From: Bettongia penicillata ogilbyi
Lineage: Eukaryota; Chordata; Mammalia; Diprotodontia; Potoroidae
Assembly (NCBI GenBank): GCA_023548195.1
Contig: JAJHZJ010000579.1
Span: 2,463,346-2,527,345, forward strand
Reading direction: 5' to 3'
DNA length: 64,000 nucleotides
A model generated the notes under the pieces. The model was not told the origin of the DNA. It saw only the letters and a list, made by a program, of their open reading frames with translations, and searched no databases. Position numbers and translations under genes: made by a program. Shown piece by piece: positions 43,965 through 53,902 of this stretch; within the stretch, counting starts at the first letter, position 1; each line of letters starts with the position of its first letter.

Positions 43965-44130
43965 ATATTAGAGATTTGGAGCCAAAGGACCCAGACTTGA
44001 ATCCTAGTTTTGCCCTTTTTAGCTGTGTGACTTTGAGGAAGTCACCTCTCTGGACCTTGATTTCCTTCTCTGTGCATTTGGGGTTGTATCACATTATCTC
44101 TAAGATCTCTTCTAGCTCCAAGTCCTATGA
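43965..44130 (+). mobile_element. CORE-SINE (MIR-like)
   Basis: GATTTGGAGCCAAAGGACC, CTGTGTGACTTTGAGGAAG and TCTTCTAGCTCCAAGTCC run head to tail, and it abuts an L2 copy. Confidence 0.75.
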
Positions 44131-44375
44131 TTTCATCTCCTACAGGAAGCCTTCCTCAATCCCTCTTAATTCTTGAGCTTTCCCTTTCTTAACGATTTCT
44201 TATTTATCCTGTATATAGTTTGTTTGTACATATTTGTTTGCTTGCTGTCTCCCCATCAGATTGTAAGCTCCTTGACAGGAGGAACTATCTTATGGCTCTT
44301 TTTTTGTATCCCACGTGTTTAGCATAGTGCTTAGTCCATAGAAAGTGCTTAATAAATATTTATTGACTGACAAAT
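44131..44375 (+). mobile_element. L2 3' UTR and end
   Basis: GGAAGCCTTCCTCAATCCC, GATTGTAAGCTCCTTGACAG and TTAGCATAGTGCTTAGTCC reach the end TTAATAAATATTTATTGACTG. Confidence 0.8.
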
Positions 44376-44639
44376 TCTGTGTTTATGGGGAGAATGCAGA
44401 TCTTATCAATATTATGTAGACCAAGAAAATATGGCATTCGATTTTGGTGAGACAATTCAGTTAAACATAAGAAAAAGATTTTGGTTAGGAGGGTAACCAC
44501 TGTGTTGAAGCAGTTAGCATGGAAGGATCCTGTGGAATCCACTTTATTCAGGCATTTGGGTTGTAACATTTCCATATTTATCTGCTTAGAAGCCAGGAAT
44601 TAGGGCAAGTAGAGAGGCAACATGATGCTGTGCCAAGAG

Positions 44640-44777
44640 GACTCATGGTCACACATATTTGCACATATGTATACATACAACATATATGTACTCATATGCA
44701 TATCTACATATATATGTGTGTATATACACATATACATATGCATGTATGTGTATATTTATATATATATATATATATAT
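44640..44777. repeat. TA/CA/TG-rich simple sequence
   Basis: Alternating CATATGTATAC, ACATATAT and GTGTATAT runs over 135 bp just before a SINE. They give a Tyr/Ile/His-rich frame of no meaning. Confidence 0.85.
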
Positions 44778-44972
44778 GTGGCACAGTGGATAGAGTGCTA
44801 GGACTGCCTCAAACACTTACTAGCTTTGTGACACTGGGTAAGTCACTTAACCCGCCCCCCATTCTCCATTTGCCTCAGTTCCTCATGGGCTGGAGAAGGA
44901 AATGGCAAATGACTCTAGTATCTTTGCCAAGAAAATCCAAATGGAGTCATAAAGATGTTGGATAGAGCTGAA
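44778..44972 (+). mobile_element. tRNA-RTE SINE
   Basis: GTGGCACAGTGGATAGAGTG (tRNA-like head), GACACTGGGTAAGTCACTTA, GGAGAAGGAAATGGCAAATG and CTTTGCCAAGAAAATCC then GGAGTCATAAAG complete the order. About 40 bp of the usual head-core junction is missing. Confidence 0.8.
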
Positions 44973-45045
44973 AGGATTCAATATCAAATATACACACAAC
45001 ACATATGTGTATAGGTACATGAACAATACATATAAGCATACATAT

Positions 45046-45905
45046 ATGTAAAATATTCGTAGCAGCACATTTTATTGTGGGTGCCTATCAATTGGGTAAT
45101 GGCAGAGGAAATCACGGAATGTGAATGGAATGGAATATTCTTACATTATAAGAAATGACAAAATAAATTAATTAAATAATTTTTAAAAGATAGGACCACA
45201 ACACTTTTAGATTTAAACAAATAGATTGTCTTATTCTATGTATCATGAAAAAATTATTAAAAACTGGTTTACAGGGGGGAAAGGCACAAATATGAGGACT
45301 GAATGGAAAGCAAAATGATTTTTTTAAAAATCTAGGTCAGGCTAGAGTCTGCTTTATTGTAAATTATAATATGTCTCTTTAGCTTGCATGGATTATTATT
45401 TTAAGCAGGTTAGACATATTTTCAATTCCCGTGCAATGGAGAAAAGCAGTATAGATGATCTAAGGCATTTACAAATTATGAATTAAAGTTTTGCATATAC
45501 TTATGCTGGAAAAAAAAGAAATGACAAAAGAACCAGATTCAGAGAAATGTAGGAGGACTCCATGAACCGAAGCACAGTAAAGGAAGTAGAACCAGAACAG
45601 TTTATACAATAATGTCAGCACCAAAGAAAAAGCATTGTGAAAGACTGAAAAGCTAAGGTCAACAGTGTGAGCAATTACAAATCCAGAAATGGATAACGAA
45701 TCCTACTGCCCACCTCTTGGCAGAAAACTGATGAGATAGAGATGCAAAATGAGACATGAATTTTCAGACACAGCCAATGTATACATATGTTTTGCATGAC
45801 TATACTTATTTATTACATTTTTCTTGTCCTTTTTTTTTTAAAGTGGGAAGTGTTAGGGGGGAGTGGGAACAATGATAGTAATGCCAACAAAAAAAAAAGA
45901 AAAAA
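45046..45905 (+). mobile_element. L1 3' UTR and end, split by a retrocopy
   Basis: GCAGCACATTTTATTGTGGG, CCTATCAATTGGGTAATGG, then after the insert GAACCAGATTCAGAGAAATG, AAAGGAAGTAGAACCAGAAC, GGCAGAAAACTGATGAGAT and an A-rich end at 45888-45905 retrace the same UTR as 28485-29210. Confidence 0.8.
45164..45515 (+). pseudogene. Retrocopied mRNA 3' end (5'-truncated), source unknown
   Basis: A ~350-bp block interrupts the L1 3' UTR and is flanked by a perfect 14-bp direct repeat, AAGAAATGACAAAA (45150-45163 and 45516-45529). It ends with a poly(A) run just before the right repeat, and ATTAAA at 45482-45487 lies about 23 bp upstream of it. This matches a 3'-UTR fragment of a polyadenylated RNA inserted by L1 machinery. 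It has no coding frame and resembles no repeat in this window. The parent gene cannot be named by eye. Confidence 0.65.
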
Positions 45906-46165
45906 GATGAATCATGAAAAAAACTAAGCAGGAAAGAGCAGAAGGATATTCAGAAAGGGACAGATGAGCAGGGCACTATCGGAATGACTTAAATTTGAAA
46001 TATACAAAAAAGCCTCAAGCTGAACCTATTGGGAAAAAGAATTGTACATAAGAGAAATTCACAGATTCATATACAATCTCCTTTCCCCCTTTGTATCCTG
46101 AAATGTTTATATTGATATGTATTAAATTCTTATAAAAAACAATTTACAACACACATACACACAAA
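45906..46165 (+). mobile_element. Possible further L1-type 3' end
   Basis: CTCCTTTCCCCCTTTGTATC and ATTGATATGTATTAAATTC then an A-rich end resemble a LINE-style terminus, but I cannot assign a family. Confidence 0.3.
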
Positions 46166-46169
46166 AGGA

Positions 46170-46275
46170 AAGAAAAGAATTATAACTTTGGAACCAAAAG
46201 ATCTGGGATCATATTCTGGCTCTGCTACTTTCTATCTGAATGACTGGGAAACTTGCAACTTTCCTGGGCTCTATC
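46170..46275 (+). mobile_element. CORE-SINE 5' fragment
   Basis: TTTGGAACCAAAAGATCTGG, CTGGCTCTGCTACTTTC and CTGAATGACTGGGAAACTTG; cut before the tail. Confidence 0.55.
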
Positions 46276-46710
46276 ATCCAGATTTTGGTTTGAAAAAAAA
46301 AAAGCTGGTAACCTATAAGCCATACTATTGGAATGACTGAGGCTAGTGGGTCATTTGAGCCCTGCGATATTCTGTGATGATCAAGTGTACACCCTAAGTT
46401 TGGCATTGATAAGATGAGTCCCCAGGGTGGAACTGCACCAGGTTTGGAGATGAGTACATCAAACACTGAATGCCCCCCTTCTCCCATTCTAGCCTGGGAA
46501 CAGAAGGAGCCTCAGTCTTTTTCTTTTTTTTAAAGAAGAAAAAAGAAAAGAAAATGATGGAACTAGATAACTGCATATAGTGTGTATTAAAAATCTACTC
46601 TAAGATTCCTTTTAGCTCTGAATATATGATCTTATGACTAAAGATGGATGCAATTCTGCCTGGAAGAATTAGGATGAAAGAAATGACCTCTTTAGAGCTT
46701 ATTCAATACT
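46276..46710. other. No recognised feature
   Basis: Ordinary sequence; an A/G-rich stretch lies at 46500-46560. Confidence 0.4.
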
Positions 46711-46906
46711 ACCCATTCTTAACCTGGGGCCCATGAACTTAAATGTGCACTTGCATACATTTTGATAAATGTATTTTTAATATGATTGATTTCATTTATA
46801 AACCAGTGTGATTTATTTATGCATTTAGAAACATCATTCTGAGAAGGAGCACATAGGTTTCACCTGCCAATGGGATCCATAATACCCCAAAGGTTAAGAA
46901 CTTTTG
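46711..46906. mobile_element. Short hAT-like DNA transposon
   Basis: The ends carry a perfect 10-bp inverted repeat, TTCTTAACCT (46716-46725) and AGGTTAAGAA (46891-46900), within longer matching ends ending in GGGG. The interior, with ATGCATTTAGAAACATCATT and CTGAGAAGGAGCACATAGG, is like a known small mammalian DNA element whose name I am not sure of. No transposase. Target duplication not clear. Confidence 0.65.
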
Positions 46907-46939
46907 TTCTCTAAAACAAGTAAATTGTCAGTTAAATCT

Positions 46940-47105
46940 TAGAGATCATTGACCCCAACCTCCTTTCTTTCTTGATGGAGAAATTAAGAGAAGTTGAATG
47001 AGTTGTTCAAAGTCACACAAATAATGCTTGGTGGTAATAAAAATAATAGTAGACAAATTTTAAAGTTTGCAAAGCACTTTCCATGTAGAAATAGGATTTC
47101 AAATC
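46940..47105 (-). mobile_element. CORE-SINE (MIR-like), diverged
   Basis: CTTAGAGATCATTGACCCC, GATGGAGAAATTAAGAGAAG and AAAGTCACACAAATAATGC are followed by a second tail-like piece, AAGTTTGCAAAGCACTTTCC. Confidence 0.6.
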
Positions 47106-47186
47106 TAAACCTTTGAGCTCCTAGTTCAGGGCTTTTGTTTATTATTCCGACTCTATTGATTCATATATCATCTATTAAAAATCTAG

Positions 47187-47219
47187 TGTGTGTGTTTGTG
47201 TGTGTGTGTGTGTGTGTGT
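47187..47219. repeat. (GT)n microsatellite
   Basis: About 16 GT units with one TTT interruption. Confidence 0.9.
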
Positions 47220-47394
47220 ACCCATGCACACCCCCACGCAGTGCATTCACATGTGTTTAATTTACATCCCACTGAAATGGAAAGAAGATATGATTACCGC
47301 CTATTATTCTCCAAATGGGAGGCTAGCGGGTCTGTGGCATTACATCTGTAATAGCATCATTTTCACAGCTTGTAGGCTGTTTTGCAAATAGCGT

Positions 47395-48110
47395 CAGAGT
47401 ACTTTGCCTAGTGATCACCAAGTTCTGAGAGAAAGGGAAGGATTCTTTTCACCGATCTGGAAAAGAGCAAGTTGGAGCAGCCGCCGACTTCAGAATGACT
47501 CATTGTTCTGGGCCTAACAGGTGCAGGTTTTCGGCATTAAGGATCTGATCCCATTACCGCTGGAGCTGCATGGATCACTGATCTCGAAAGGGGCCTGCAT
47601 GCACATCAGTGTGGGATCGGTCCTTCAGTAACAACGTCTGCTTCTCTGAATGGCCCTTTGGAGCCATGTGGGGCATTGAACAGGCGTCCTTCCATTCTCT
47701 AGGACTCATTGTTGAAGCTTCTCAGTCCTTCTCCTTCTGCTAATTAGACTCACTAAATACTGTCCAGGCAGGCAAGGAGATGGTCAGACTAAGTCGGAGA
47801 AGCTCTTCATCCTTAAGAAAAGGGTATCATTTTCTGGCCAGTGGGAGATGAAAGAGACGGAGGTGGGATCTCTGCCTGGGTCCATAATGTAGTGATTTCT
47901 TTTCCCTGGAGAAGAAAAATCCATTGGTCATCTCAGTTTGCCATGGGGTAACAAAATCCACCCTTTGGTGTTCAAAAGTGGGGGCATTTTACCGAATCAA
48001 ATGGTTTGATAAATTGCCTGTTAAGATTGATGAGGCAATTCATCTGGTTTTGTTCTCATGCATGCATCTAATCGGGTCATCTCACTGACATTTATGGCTT
48101 AGAAAAATGC
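47395..48110. promoter_or_regulatory. Repeat-free stretch, possible conserved non-coding element
   Basis: Over 700 bp I see no repeat, microsatellite or useful frame, and the base use is more even than in the surroundings, with CpGs at several places. It holds motif-like words: TGACTCA (47496, AP-1), GCTAATTAG (47739, homeodomain type), two AATTGCCTGTT/GGCAATTCAT-like words near 48015-48040 and CATGCATGCAT at 48059. Such words occur by chance, so regulatory function is a guess to be tested by alignment to other mammals. Confidence 0.3.
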
Positions 48111-48149
48111 TTTTCAAATATCTCATTTGGTCCTTGCTGCAGCTCTATA

Positions 48150-48328
48150 AGGCAGTTCCTAGGACCACAGGACTGTAGATTTAGAGCTGGAAGAGACCTT
48201 AGAGGTCATTTAGTCCAATTCCTTGATTTTACAATTGGGTTAAGCCCAGATAGGGTAAGTGATTGGCCCAAACTCATACCGGGACAGAGAGGCAGAATAA
48301 GGATTTGAACACAGTTCTTTGATTCCTC
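48150..48328 (-). mobile_element. CORE-SINE (MIR-like), near full length
   Basis: GATTTAGAGCTGGAAGAGAC, GGTCATTTAGTCCAATTCC, GATAGGGTAAGTGATTGGCC and GGATTTGAACACAGTTC. It lies directly next to a second copy in the same orientation. Confidence 0.8.
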
Positions 48329-48460
48329 TAGTGTGGGTATTATCTTTATTTTACAGATCAAGAAATTGAGGTCTGGAGAGGTGAAATGATTTGTCCAAGG
48401 TCCCACAGCTACTCAGAGTTAGAGCTAGGATTGCATCTGGTATTCTGACTCTAAGTCTTG
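48329..48460 (-). mobile_element. CORE-SINE (MIR-like), second copy
   Basis: TTTACAGATCAAGAAATTGA, GTCCAAGGTCCCACAGCTAC and GCTAGGATTGCATCTGG. Confidence 0.75.
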
Positions 48461-49485
48461 GGGCATTTTGCTGTTTGACCTTCCTTTTTTGTCATTTGTC
48501 TTGTTTCTTTAAATCAGAAGGGGCTTCTGCTTTTCTTTGTTTTTTGATCTGGAAGGAGTTTCATTTATTAGTCTGTCTCATTTCTTGAAGCCAACATTTA
48601 GAGATAAGACTACTGATTATTCAGGGCTTGGCTTGGCTTTAGTGTGCAGATAGGGAATGATGATCAGGGGTTTTCACTCACTGGCAGACCCACTGAGGGA
48701 TGGCTGGCTGCTAAAACCACAGAGCTGTGGCCAGTGAATACAGGGGATGCCAGGATATTGGGAGCTAAAAAGGCCAGTTAAATTCAGGGGATGCCAGGAT
48801 ATTGGAGAAATGCTGGGGATTTTACTGGTCAGGATTCACAGCAGTCCCCTGCCATCTCTGCTAGAAGTCTCTCTTAGTGAAGTTGCCGGGTATGAGAGTA
48901 GAAAGCTGATTTCCTGGGACTTAGTTTTTAGGGAATTGGCCTCTCCCACCTCCCATATCTGTGTGAGCTTGTTCTGCTGGTAGCAAATCCGATTCTGGTT
49001 AGACCCTTTCAGGAGGACAAGCTTTCCTTATGGCAGCTGATTTATCGGAGTCTCTTTTGTGGGTTGAGAATCAAAAAGCAGATTTATGTCAATCAGAACC
49101 TAGAGAGGGAGGGGACTTTCTCTGAGGCTTCATCAGCATTTGGCCCTTGGGAAAGACACAGAAGGTGTCTCAATAGGGCCACTGTTTCTTGGAGCCAATT
49201 GGCTTGTTTGACACCAGGTGTTAAACTACCATCTGGATTGAAAGCTGTGGTTATGCTCTCACTCTCATGTATCGTGCCCACTTGGAGAACTTTTGACTGA
49301 CTGCAGATGGTGATATCATGTAGAAATAACTTGTATCTGCACAGCCACAAATTCAATGGATTCCTTAGGTCTCAACTATCCAGGTTGGCTAACTCTATAG
49401 AGTAGATTTCTAAGCAATTACCAAATCCCCATGTGGGAGATGTAGATGCAACCCATGGTTGCCAATACTGTAAGTATGATTCATA
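48461..49485. other. No recognised repeat or gene
   Basis: About 1 kb. It contains a 22-bp direct repeat, CAGGGGATGCCAGGATATTG, at 48741 and 48785. Frames of 65-87 codons show no motif. Confidence 0.45.
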
Positions 49486-49489
49486 TTCA

Positions 49490-50275
49490 GCACAGAGTTC
49501 AAATCCTACCTCTGACCTTTACTATTTGTATGACACTGAGCAAGTAAATCACTGAACCTCCTCAGAATTCAGTTTCCTCATCTGTAAAACAGGAAGTTAG
49601 ATTTTATGACCTTTGAGGTTCCTTTAAGCCAGAGGTTCCCAAACTTACTTCTCCTACTGCCCCCCTTTTATAAAAAAAATTACCCAGTGCCCCTCCTGAA
49701 ATCTACTTTCTTTAACCCTGTAATGATTTTTTTTGAAATTTGCATCATTTCAAAAAATATAAAATATTATTTTTAAAAAATGATGCATTTTAAATTAAAT
49801 AATTTATTGTAAATTTGTGGGGTTTTCCTCCATTGAAATTTTTATGATGCAATATTGCATCATGTAACTGTATAGTATCATATTGCAAATAAGTTATTAT
49901 ATGCATATATTCCTGCCAATGCATGCTGGACTTCCCGATGATGTACACTCACCTGCTAGCACTCACTTCTTAAGACTTGTTGGCAGACTTGATCACTGAT
50001 CGGTTATAACTTCCATTTTGTGTATTTATTTGGAAAATAATGTAATCACTACTATTTTAACTCTGTTATACAACAGATGAAACATGCATGAATGATTTTT
50101 CAAAATTTTCTTATCTTTTCTTTCTTTATACTTCTACCACCCCCTTATTTTTATTCAATGCCCTCCAAATTGCTCTGGAGGCTACAACTGCCACCCTGGA
50201 TTGGTCCAATGCCCTCCAGGGGGACGTATCTCCAACTTTGGGAATCTCTGCTTAAGCTCTAGATCTTAGAAGGAA
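49490..50275 (+). mobile_element. CORE-SINE (MIR-like) split by a hAT
   Basis: Left part: GTTCAAATCCTACCTCTGAC, CACTGAGCAAGTAAATCAC, TTTCCTCATCTGTAAAAC and CTTTGAGGTTCCTTTAAGC. Right part: CTCTAGATCTTAGAAGG. The join restores the usual SINE tail. Confidence 0.8.
49630..50250. mobile_element. Non-autonomous hAT transposon
   Basis: The 621-bp element begins CAGAGGTTCCCAAACTT and ends, complemented, CAGAGATTCCCAAAGTT, 15 of 17 matching. The 8-bp target duplication is CTTTAAGC (49622-49629) against CTTAAGC (50251-50257), the right copy having lost one T. Its GC-richer ends and AT-rich interior are usual for small hAT elements. No transposase frame. Confidence 0.85.
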
Positions 50276-50518
50276 GAAAGAAAACAAGCATGTGCTGGGC
50301 ACCTACTATGTGCCAAATATTGGTTTATTTGATCCTCAGAAAATTATGTGAGGTAGGTGCTGTTATTATACACATTTCACTGTTGAGAAAATGGATGAAG
50401 AAAGAGATTAAGTCCAGGAATATAGAGCTAATATATGACTGTAGATAGATTTAAATTCAGGTCTTCCTGACTTCGAGTTTAGTGCTTTAATCACTATGCC
50501 ACTTAGCTGTCTCATTGG
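50276..50518 (-). mobile_element. CORE-SINE (MIR-like) with long tail
   Basis: GGCACCTACTATGTGCC, GTGAGGTAGGTGCTGTTATT, AATTCAGGTCTTCCTGAC and ATCACTATGCCACTTAGCTG. Confidence 0.75.
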
Positions 50519-50900
50519 ACCTATAATCCTAGTCCTATATAAAACCCTAGTTTATGCTCATTTATCAGTACCTTTTAAAAACAATTTTCACAAGTACATT
50601 AATGCATCATTGACTGAACTGATAGATCCTTTAAAGTGTATACTATAAATGGTTCAGTCGCTTTTTTTTAAAAAAGCATAATTCTGTGGTGTTTAGATGT
50701 TTTCCTCATCGAGTGATATAATTCAAGCTATCAATCTAATTCTTCCTTCTTCCATTCTCCTGACTTTTGGGGGTCTTCTTACATTTTTGACCCTTAGATT
50801 CTCCTGATGATCCTTCTTTATATTTTCCTGTATCATCAGCGAGAGAATATTAAAGGAGAAGAAGGAAGATTAGTGAGGAAAGAACTGAAGGGAAAATTTC
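50519..50900. other. No recognised feature
   Basis: Nothing that I can assign. Confidence 0.4.
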
Positions 50901-50904
50901 AAGG

Positions 50905-51088
50905 ATCATAGATCTAGCTAGTATTTAAAGGGATGTCTGAGGCCATTTAGGCTAACTCCTTTATTTTACATATGAGGAAACAGATCCAGAAAGACTCTGA
51001 CTTGCCCAGGTTCATGTCATATAATAAGTATCAGTAGTGACATTTGAATCTAGATCCACTGACTCTGGAAGCAATGTTTCCATTGTAT
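50905..51088 (-). mobile_element. CORE-SINE (MIR-like)
   Basis: GGATCATAGATCTAGCTAG, TTTTACATATGAGGAAACAG and ATTTGAATCTAGATCCACTG. Confidence 0.75.
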
Positions 51089-51104
51089 CATGCTGTAGCA
51101 CTCA

Positions 51105-51310
51105 TCCAGACAGTCAATAAGCATTTATTAAGTGCCTCCTACGTGCTAAGCTCTGGGGATACAAAGAAATGCAAAAGACAGTCTCTGATCCCAGGAGCTC
51201 GCAATCAAATGTATTCAAATAGAAGGAAAATGAAAAGATAGTTGGCAAATCAAGATAAATAAGAGGCTTTCAATGTCTCAATAAGGTGCTTAACAGGTGT
51301 GGTGTAAACA
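51105..51310 (-). mobile_element. L2 3' end
   Basis: CAATAAGCATTTATTAAGTG, GCTAAGCTCTGGGGATAC and CAGGAGCTCGCAATCAAATG. Confidence 0.75.
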
Positions 51311-51840
51311 CTTGGGAACAGTTACTACAAGGCTTAAAATATCAGTCATCATGGTGAATGGAAGAGTTTTTCAGTACTTTGTCTTAAAGTGTACATACAT
51401 ACACTTTGTATTTGTATTTCTACCATAGCCAAGTAACTAGTATCTCCTTTCTGACTGTAGGATTCTCTCCATCCTAAAAGAGAAGGGGAAGGAACTCATA
51501 TGACTTTCCACACTCCAGGTGATCAGAGACAATGATGTGTTCTTTTTAAAGAAATACAAGCAAAGCTTCAATGGGGTGAAAGGATCTGAAATGACAGAGG
51601 TAAAGACTGACCCTTGTCAGGGGTTTGAAGAGTGAAGTTCTGTCAAACAGAGGAGAAAAGGAAGGAAAAGGTCAACTGTATACTTTGAACTAAAAAAACT
51701 ACATTTAAGAATCTCCCTGAAGAAGAGCTCTGAGGAGAGAGCAGATGTTTTATGTCAAAGAAATGGTACAATGAGTAGAGCAACAGAAATGACCAGGTGA
51801 GAAGTCATCCAGTAAGGATCAGAAGAAGAAGAGAAGAGTG
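51311..51840. other. Unassigned, perhaps the upstream part of the CR1 element
   Basis: Purine-rich sequence (51560-51840) leads into recognisable CR1 ORF1. It may be its N-terminal part, too decayed to read. Confidence 0.35.
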
Positions 51841-51844
51841 GGGA

Positions 51845-52169
51845 TGGTTGGTAACTCTCTGCTTCGGGTCATCAAGTCAGTCTGCTTGATGAAAACATTA
51901 CAGAGTTCTGTTGTCTTCCTGGGGTATGTAGCTCAAACACTATAGAGAACCTTCCAAGACTTACCAAGATGGATGACTGCCACCCACTTCTGGTGATTCT
52001 TGTCAGTACAAATGATGCTTATAGAAGGAACCTACAAAGTCTTGCCAAAGATTATGGAATTGTGTTTTCTTTACTGCTGCCCATTGAAGGCAAAGGAGAA
52101 AGAATAGAAAAATTGATTTCGGGAAGTAAACAACTTGCTAAGGAAGTGGTGTCTGAGAATGAGATTTAG
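51845..52169 (+). pseudogene. CR1/L3-type LINE ORF1 esterase-like (SGNH) domain, broken
   Basis: Frame 1 reads VGNSLLRVIKSVCLMK (51847 onward), matching the GDSLLR motif of the SGNH-hydrolase domain in CR1 ORF1, here with N for D. After a one-step frameshift near 51890 the text continues ENITEFCCLPG, then HPLLVILVSTNDAYRRNLQS (family pattern PLLLFHVGTND, here STND), then SLLLPIEGKGERIEKLI (pattern SSILPVRGKG) to a stop at 52167-52169. The esterase-like ORF1 of CR1 LINEs is thought to help membrane or RNP steps of transposition. The motif change and frameshift make it inactive. The order with the endonuclease piece downstream supports one element. Confidence 0.75.
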
Positions 52170-52480
52170 AATCCTGGATCATGCTTAAATATAGTGATGA
52201 CAGATTCATGACCAGGTATGGAGTGCCTCTAAAATATTTTTGGTAATAATATATTTCTCTGGTGTCTTACAGATATAATAAAAAAAGGACTTTAAACTAA
52301 ATTGGAAAAAGAGAGGGAGAAGGTTGCCTGTGCACATCAAGGAAGCTAGACACCGTAGAGAAGTGTTACAATAGAGAATGAAGAACACTTGAGATATTGG
52401 GAAGTTCCTATGAAACAAAAGTCTATAAACAGAATGAAAGAACCAGCACTACAGCTGATGACCTCAAAAGCTTCTACACA

Positions 52481-53220
52481 TTAATTACCCAATGTTTAGG
52501 CAACAAACAAAAGGAACTAAAATTCCTAATACAAGATAGTGAATTTAACCTCATAGCTGTCACTGAGACATAGTGGAATGCAACCCAAGACTGGAGTATG
52601 GTGATGGATAGGATTATACCTTTTTCAAAAGAAACAGAAGAGATAAAAAAGATGGGATGAGCATTATATACTGAGGTATACTTAAGTAAGGAAATTTAGG
52701 AGTCAGAAGGAAGAGCCTAGTGGAAAACATGTGGGTGAAGATCAATGGAGGGAAAACAGAAGTGATTTTTACCACTGGAATATACTACAGACCACCTGGC
52801 TCGAAAGAGGAAACAGATAAGGAGTCCAAAAAAGAGATCACTGTCCTGGCACAGAGGTCTGATTATTAGTGATGGGAGACATCAGTTTTCCAAAAATCTG
52901 CCAGACCTCTCTCTTAGCCAAAAAGTAGAGAAGGCAATAACTTCTTGACTTTACTTAATGGTATTTTTTGCCAAGAAAAGGTGGAGAAATTTGACTCTGA
53001 ATCTGTTTCTCCCTAACAGGGAGGATCTGATTGCTGGAATATAACTGATGTAAACATTGTGGGGATGTGAAGAAGTGACCACTAACCCCTAGAGTTCGTA
53101 ATGGAGAAGGCAATGCAGGCTTAGACATGGTCTGATATGCAATTTAGGCTTTGGGAAAGCATCTTTCAAAGGATTCTGATCCAGAATGGTATAGACTAAA
53201 ATTGTCCTGGGACAGTCAGG
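52481..53220 (+). pseudogene. CR1/L3-type LINE ORF2 endonuclease region, decayed
   Basis: Translated pieces in order: QCLGNKQKELKFLIQDSEFN then LIAVTET*WNATQDWSMVMD (pattern IAITETWWDSSHDWSAAMDG of the CR1 EEP endonuclease, with a stop in place of W), then TTGIYYRPPGSKEETDKE (about 52772-52825, pattern VVGVYYRPPDQEEEVDEA), then NREDLIAGI near 53015-53040 (pattern TNKEGLVGDV). Stops and shifts between them rule out function. The RT that should follow is not seen; a later SINE pair begins at 53432. Confidence 0.75.
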
Positions 53221-53431
53221 TTAGGAGGAATGGGAAACTCTCAAGAAAGAAATTCTGAAGAGAAAAGGGGAAATTATTCAGATGAAAAATGGGAATTGTC
53301 ATAAGGAATTGATGTGATAAGGATAGATATTTATGAACCAACTTAGATTTTTAAAAATGTATGGACTGAAGATTAAAACAACACAGGATAGGAGAGAGGG
53401 AGGGAAGGAAACAAACATTCATTTTATAGTT

Positions 53432-53656
53432 GTCAGTCAGTCGTTTAGTCATCTCGGACTTTGTGACCCCATTTGGGGTTTTCTTGGTAAAGACACTGGA
53501 GTCATTTGCCATTTCCTTTTTTAGATCAAACACAGATGAGGAAACTGAGGCAAACAGGGTACATTAAGTGACTTGCGCTGGGTCACATAGATAATAAGTG
53601 TCTGACACCAGACTTGAACTCAGTCCCTGTGCTCTATCCACTGCACTACCTAGCTG
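53432..53656 (-). mobile_element. tRNA-RTE SINE, full length
   Basis: The plus strand runs from the reversed RTE tail (GTCAGTCAGTCGTTTAGTC, TTTGTGACCCCATTTGGGG, TTTTCTTGGTAAAGAC) through the core (GATGAGGAAACTGAGGC, GTCACATAGATAATAAGTG) to the tRNA-like head (TGCTCTATCCACTGCACTAC). Confidence 0.85.
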
Positions 53657-53902
53657 TCCAAACATTCCTTAAGTCCTTACTATGTGGCAGGCACTGTGCC
53701 GAGCACTTTACAATATTATCTTATTTGATAACCCTGAGAGATAGGTGCTGTTATTATTCCCATGTTATAGTTGAAGAAACTGAGGCAAGCAGAGAGGTTA
53801 ATTAACTTGCTCAGAGTCACACAACAAATAAGTGTCTGAGATGGATTTACACTCAGGTCTTCCTGACTCCAGCCCCAGCGCTTTTATCCACTACGTATCC
53901 TA
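53657..53902 (-). mobile_element. CORE-SINE (MIR-like), full length
   Basis: TTACTATGTGGCAGGCACTG, GTTGAAGAAACTGAGGCAAG, CACTCAGGTCTTCCTGACTC and TTATCCACTACGTATCCTAG. Confidence 0.8.
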
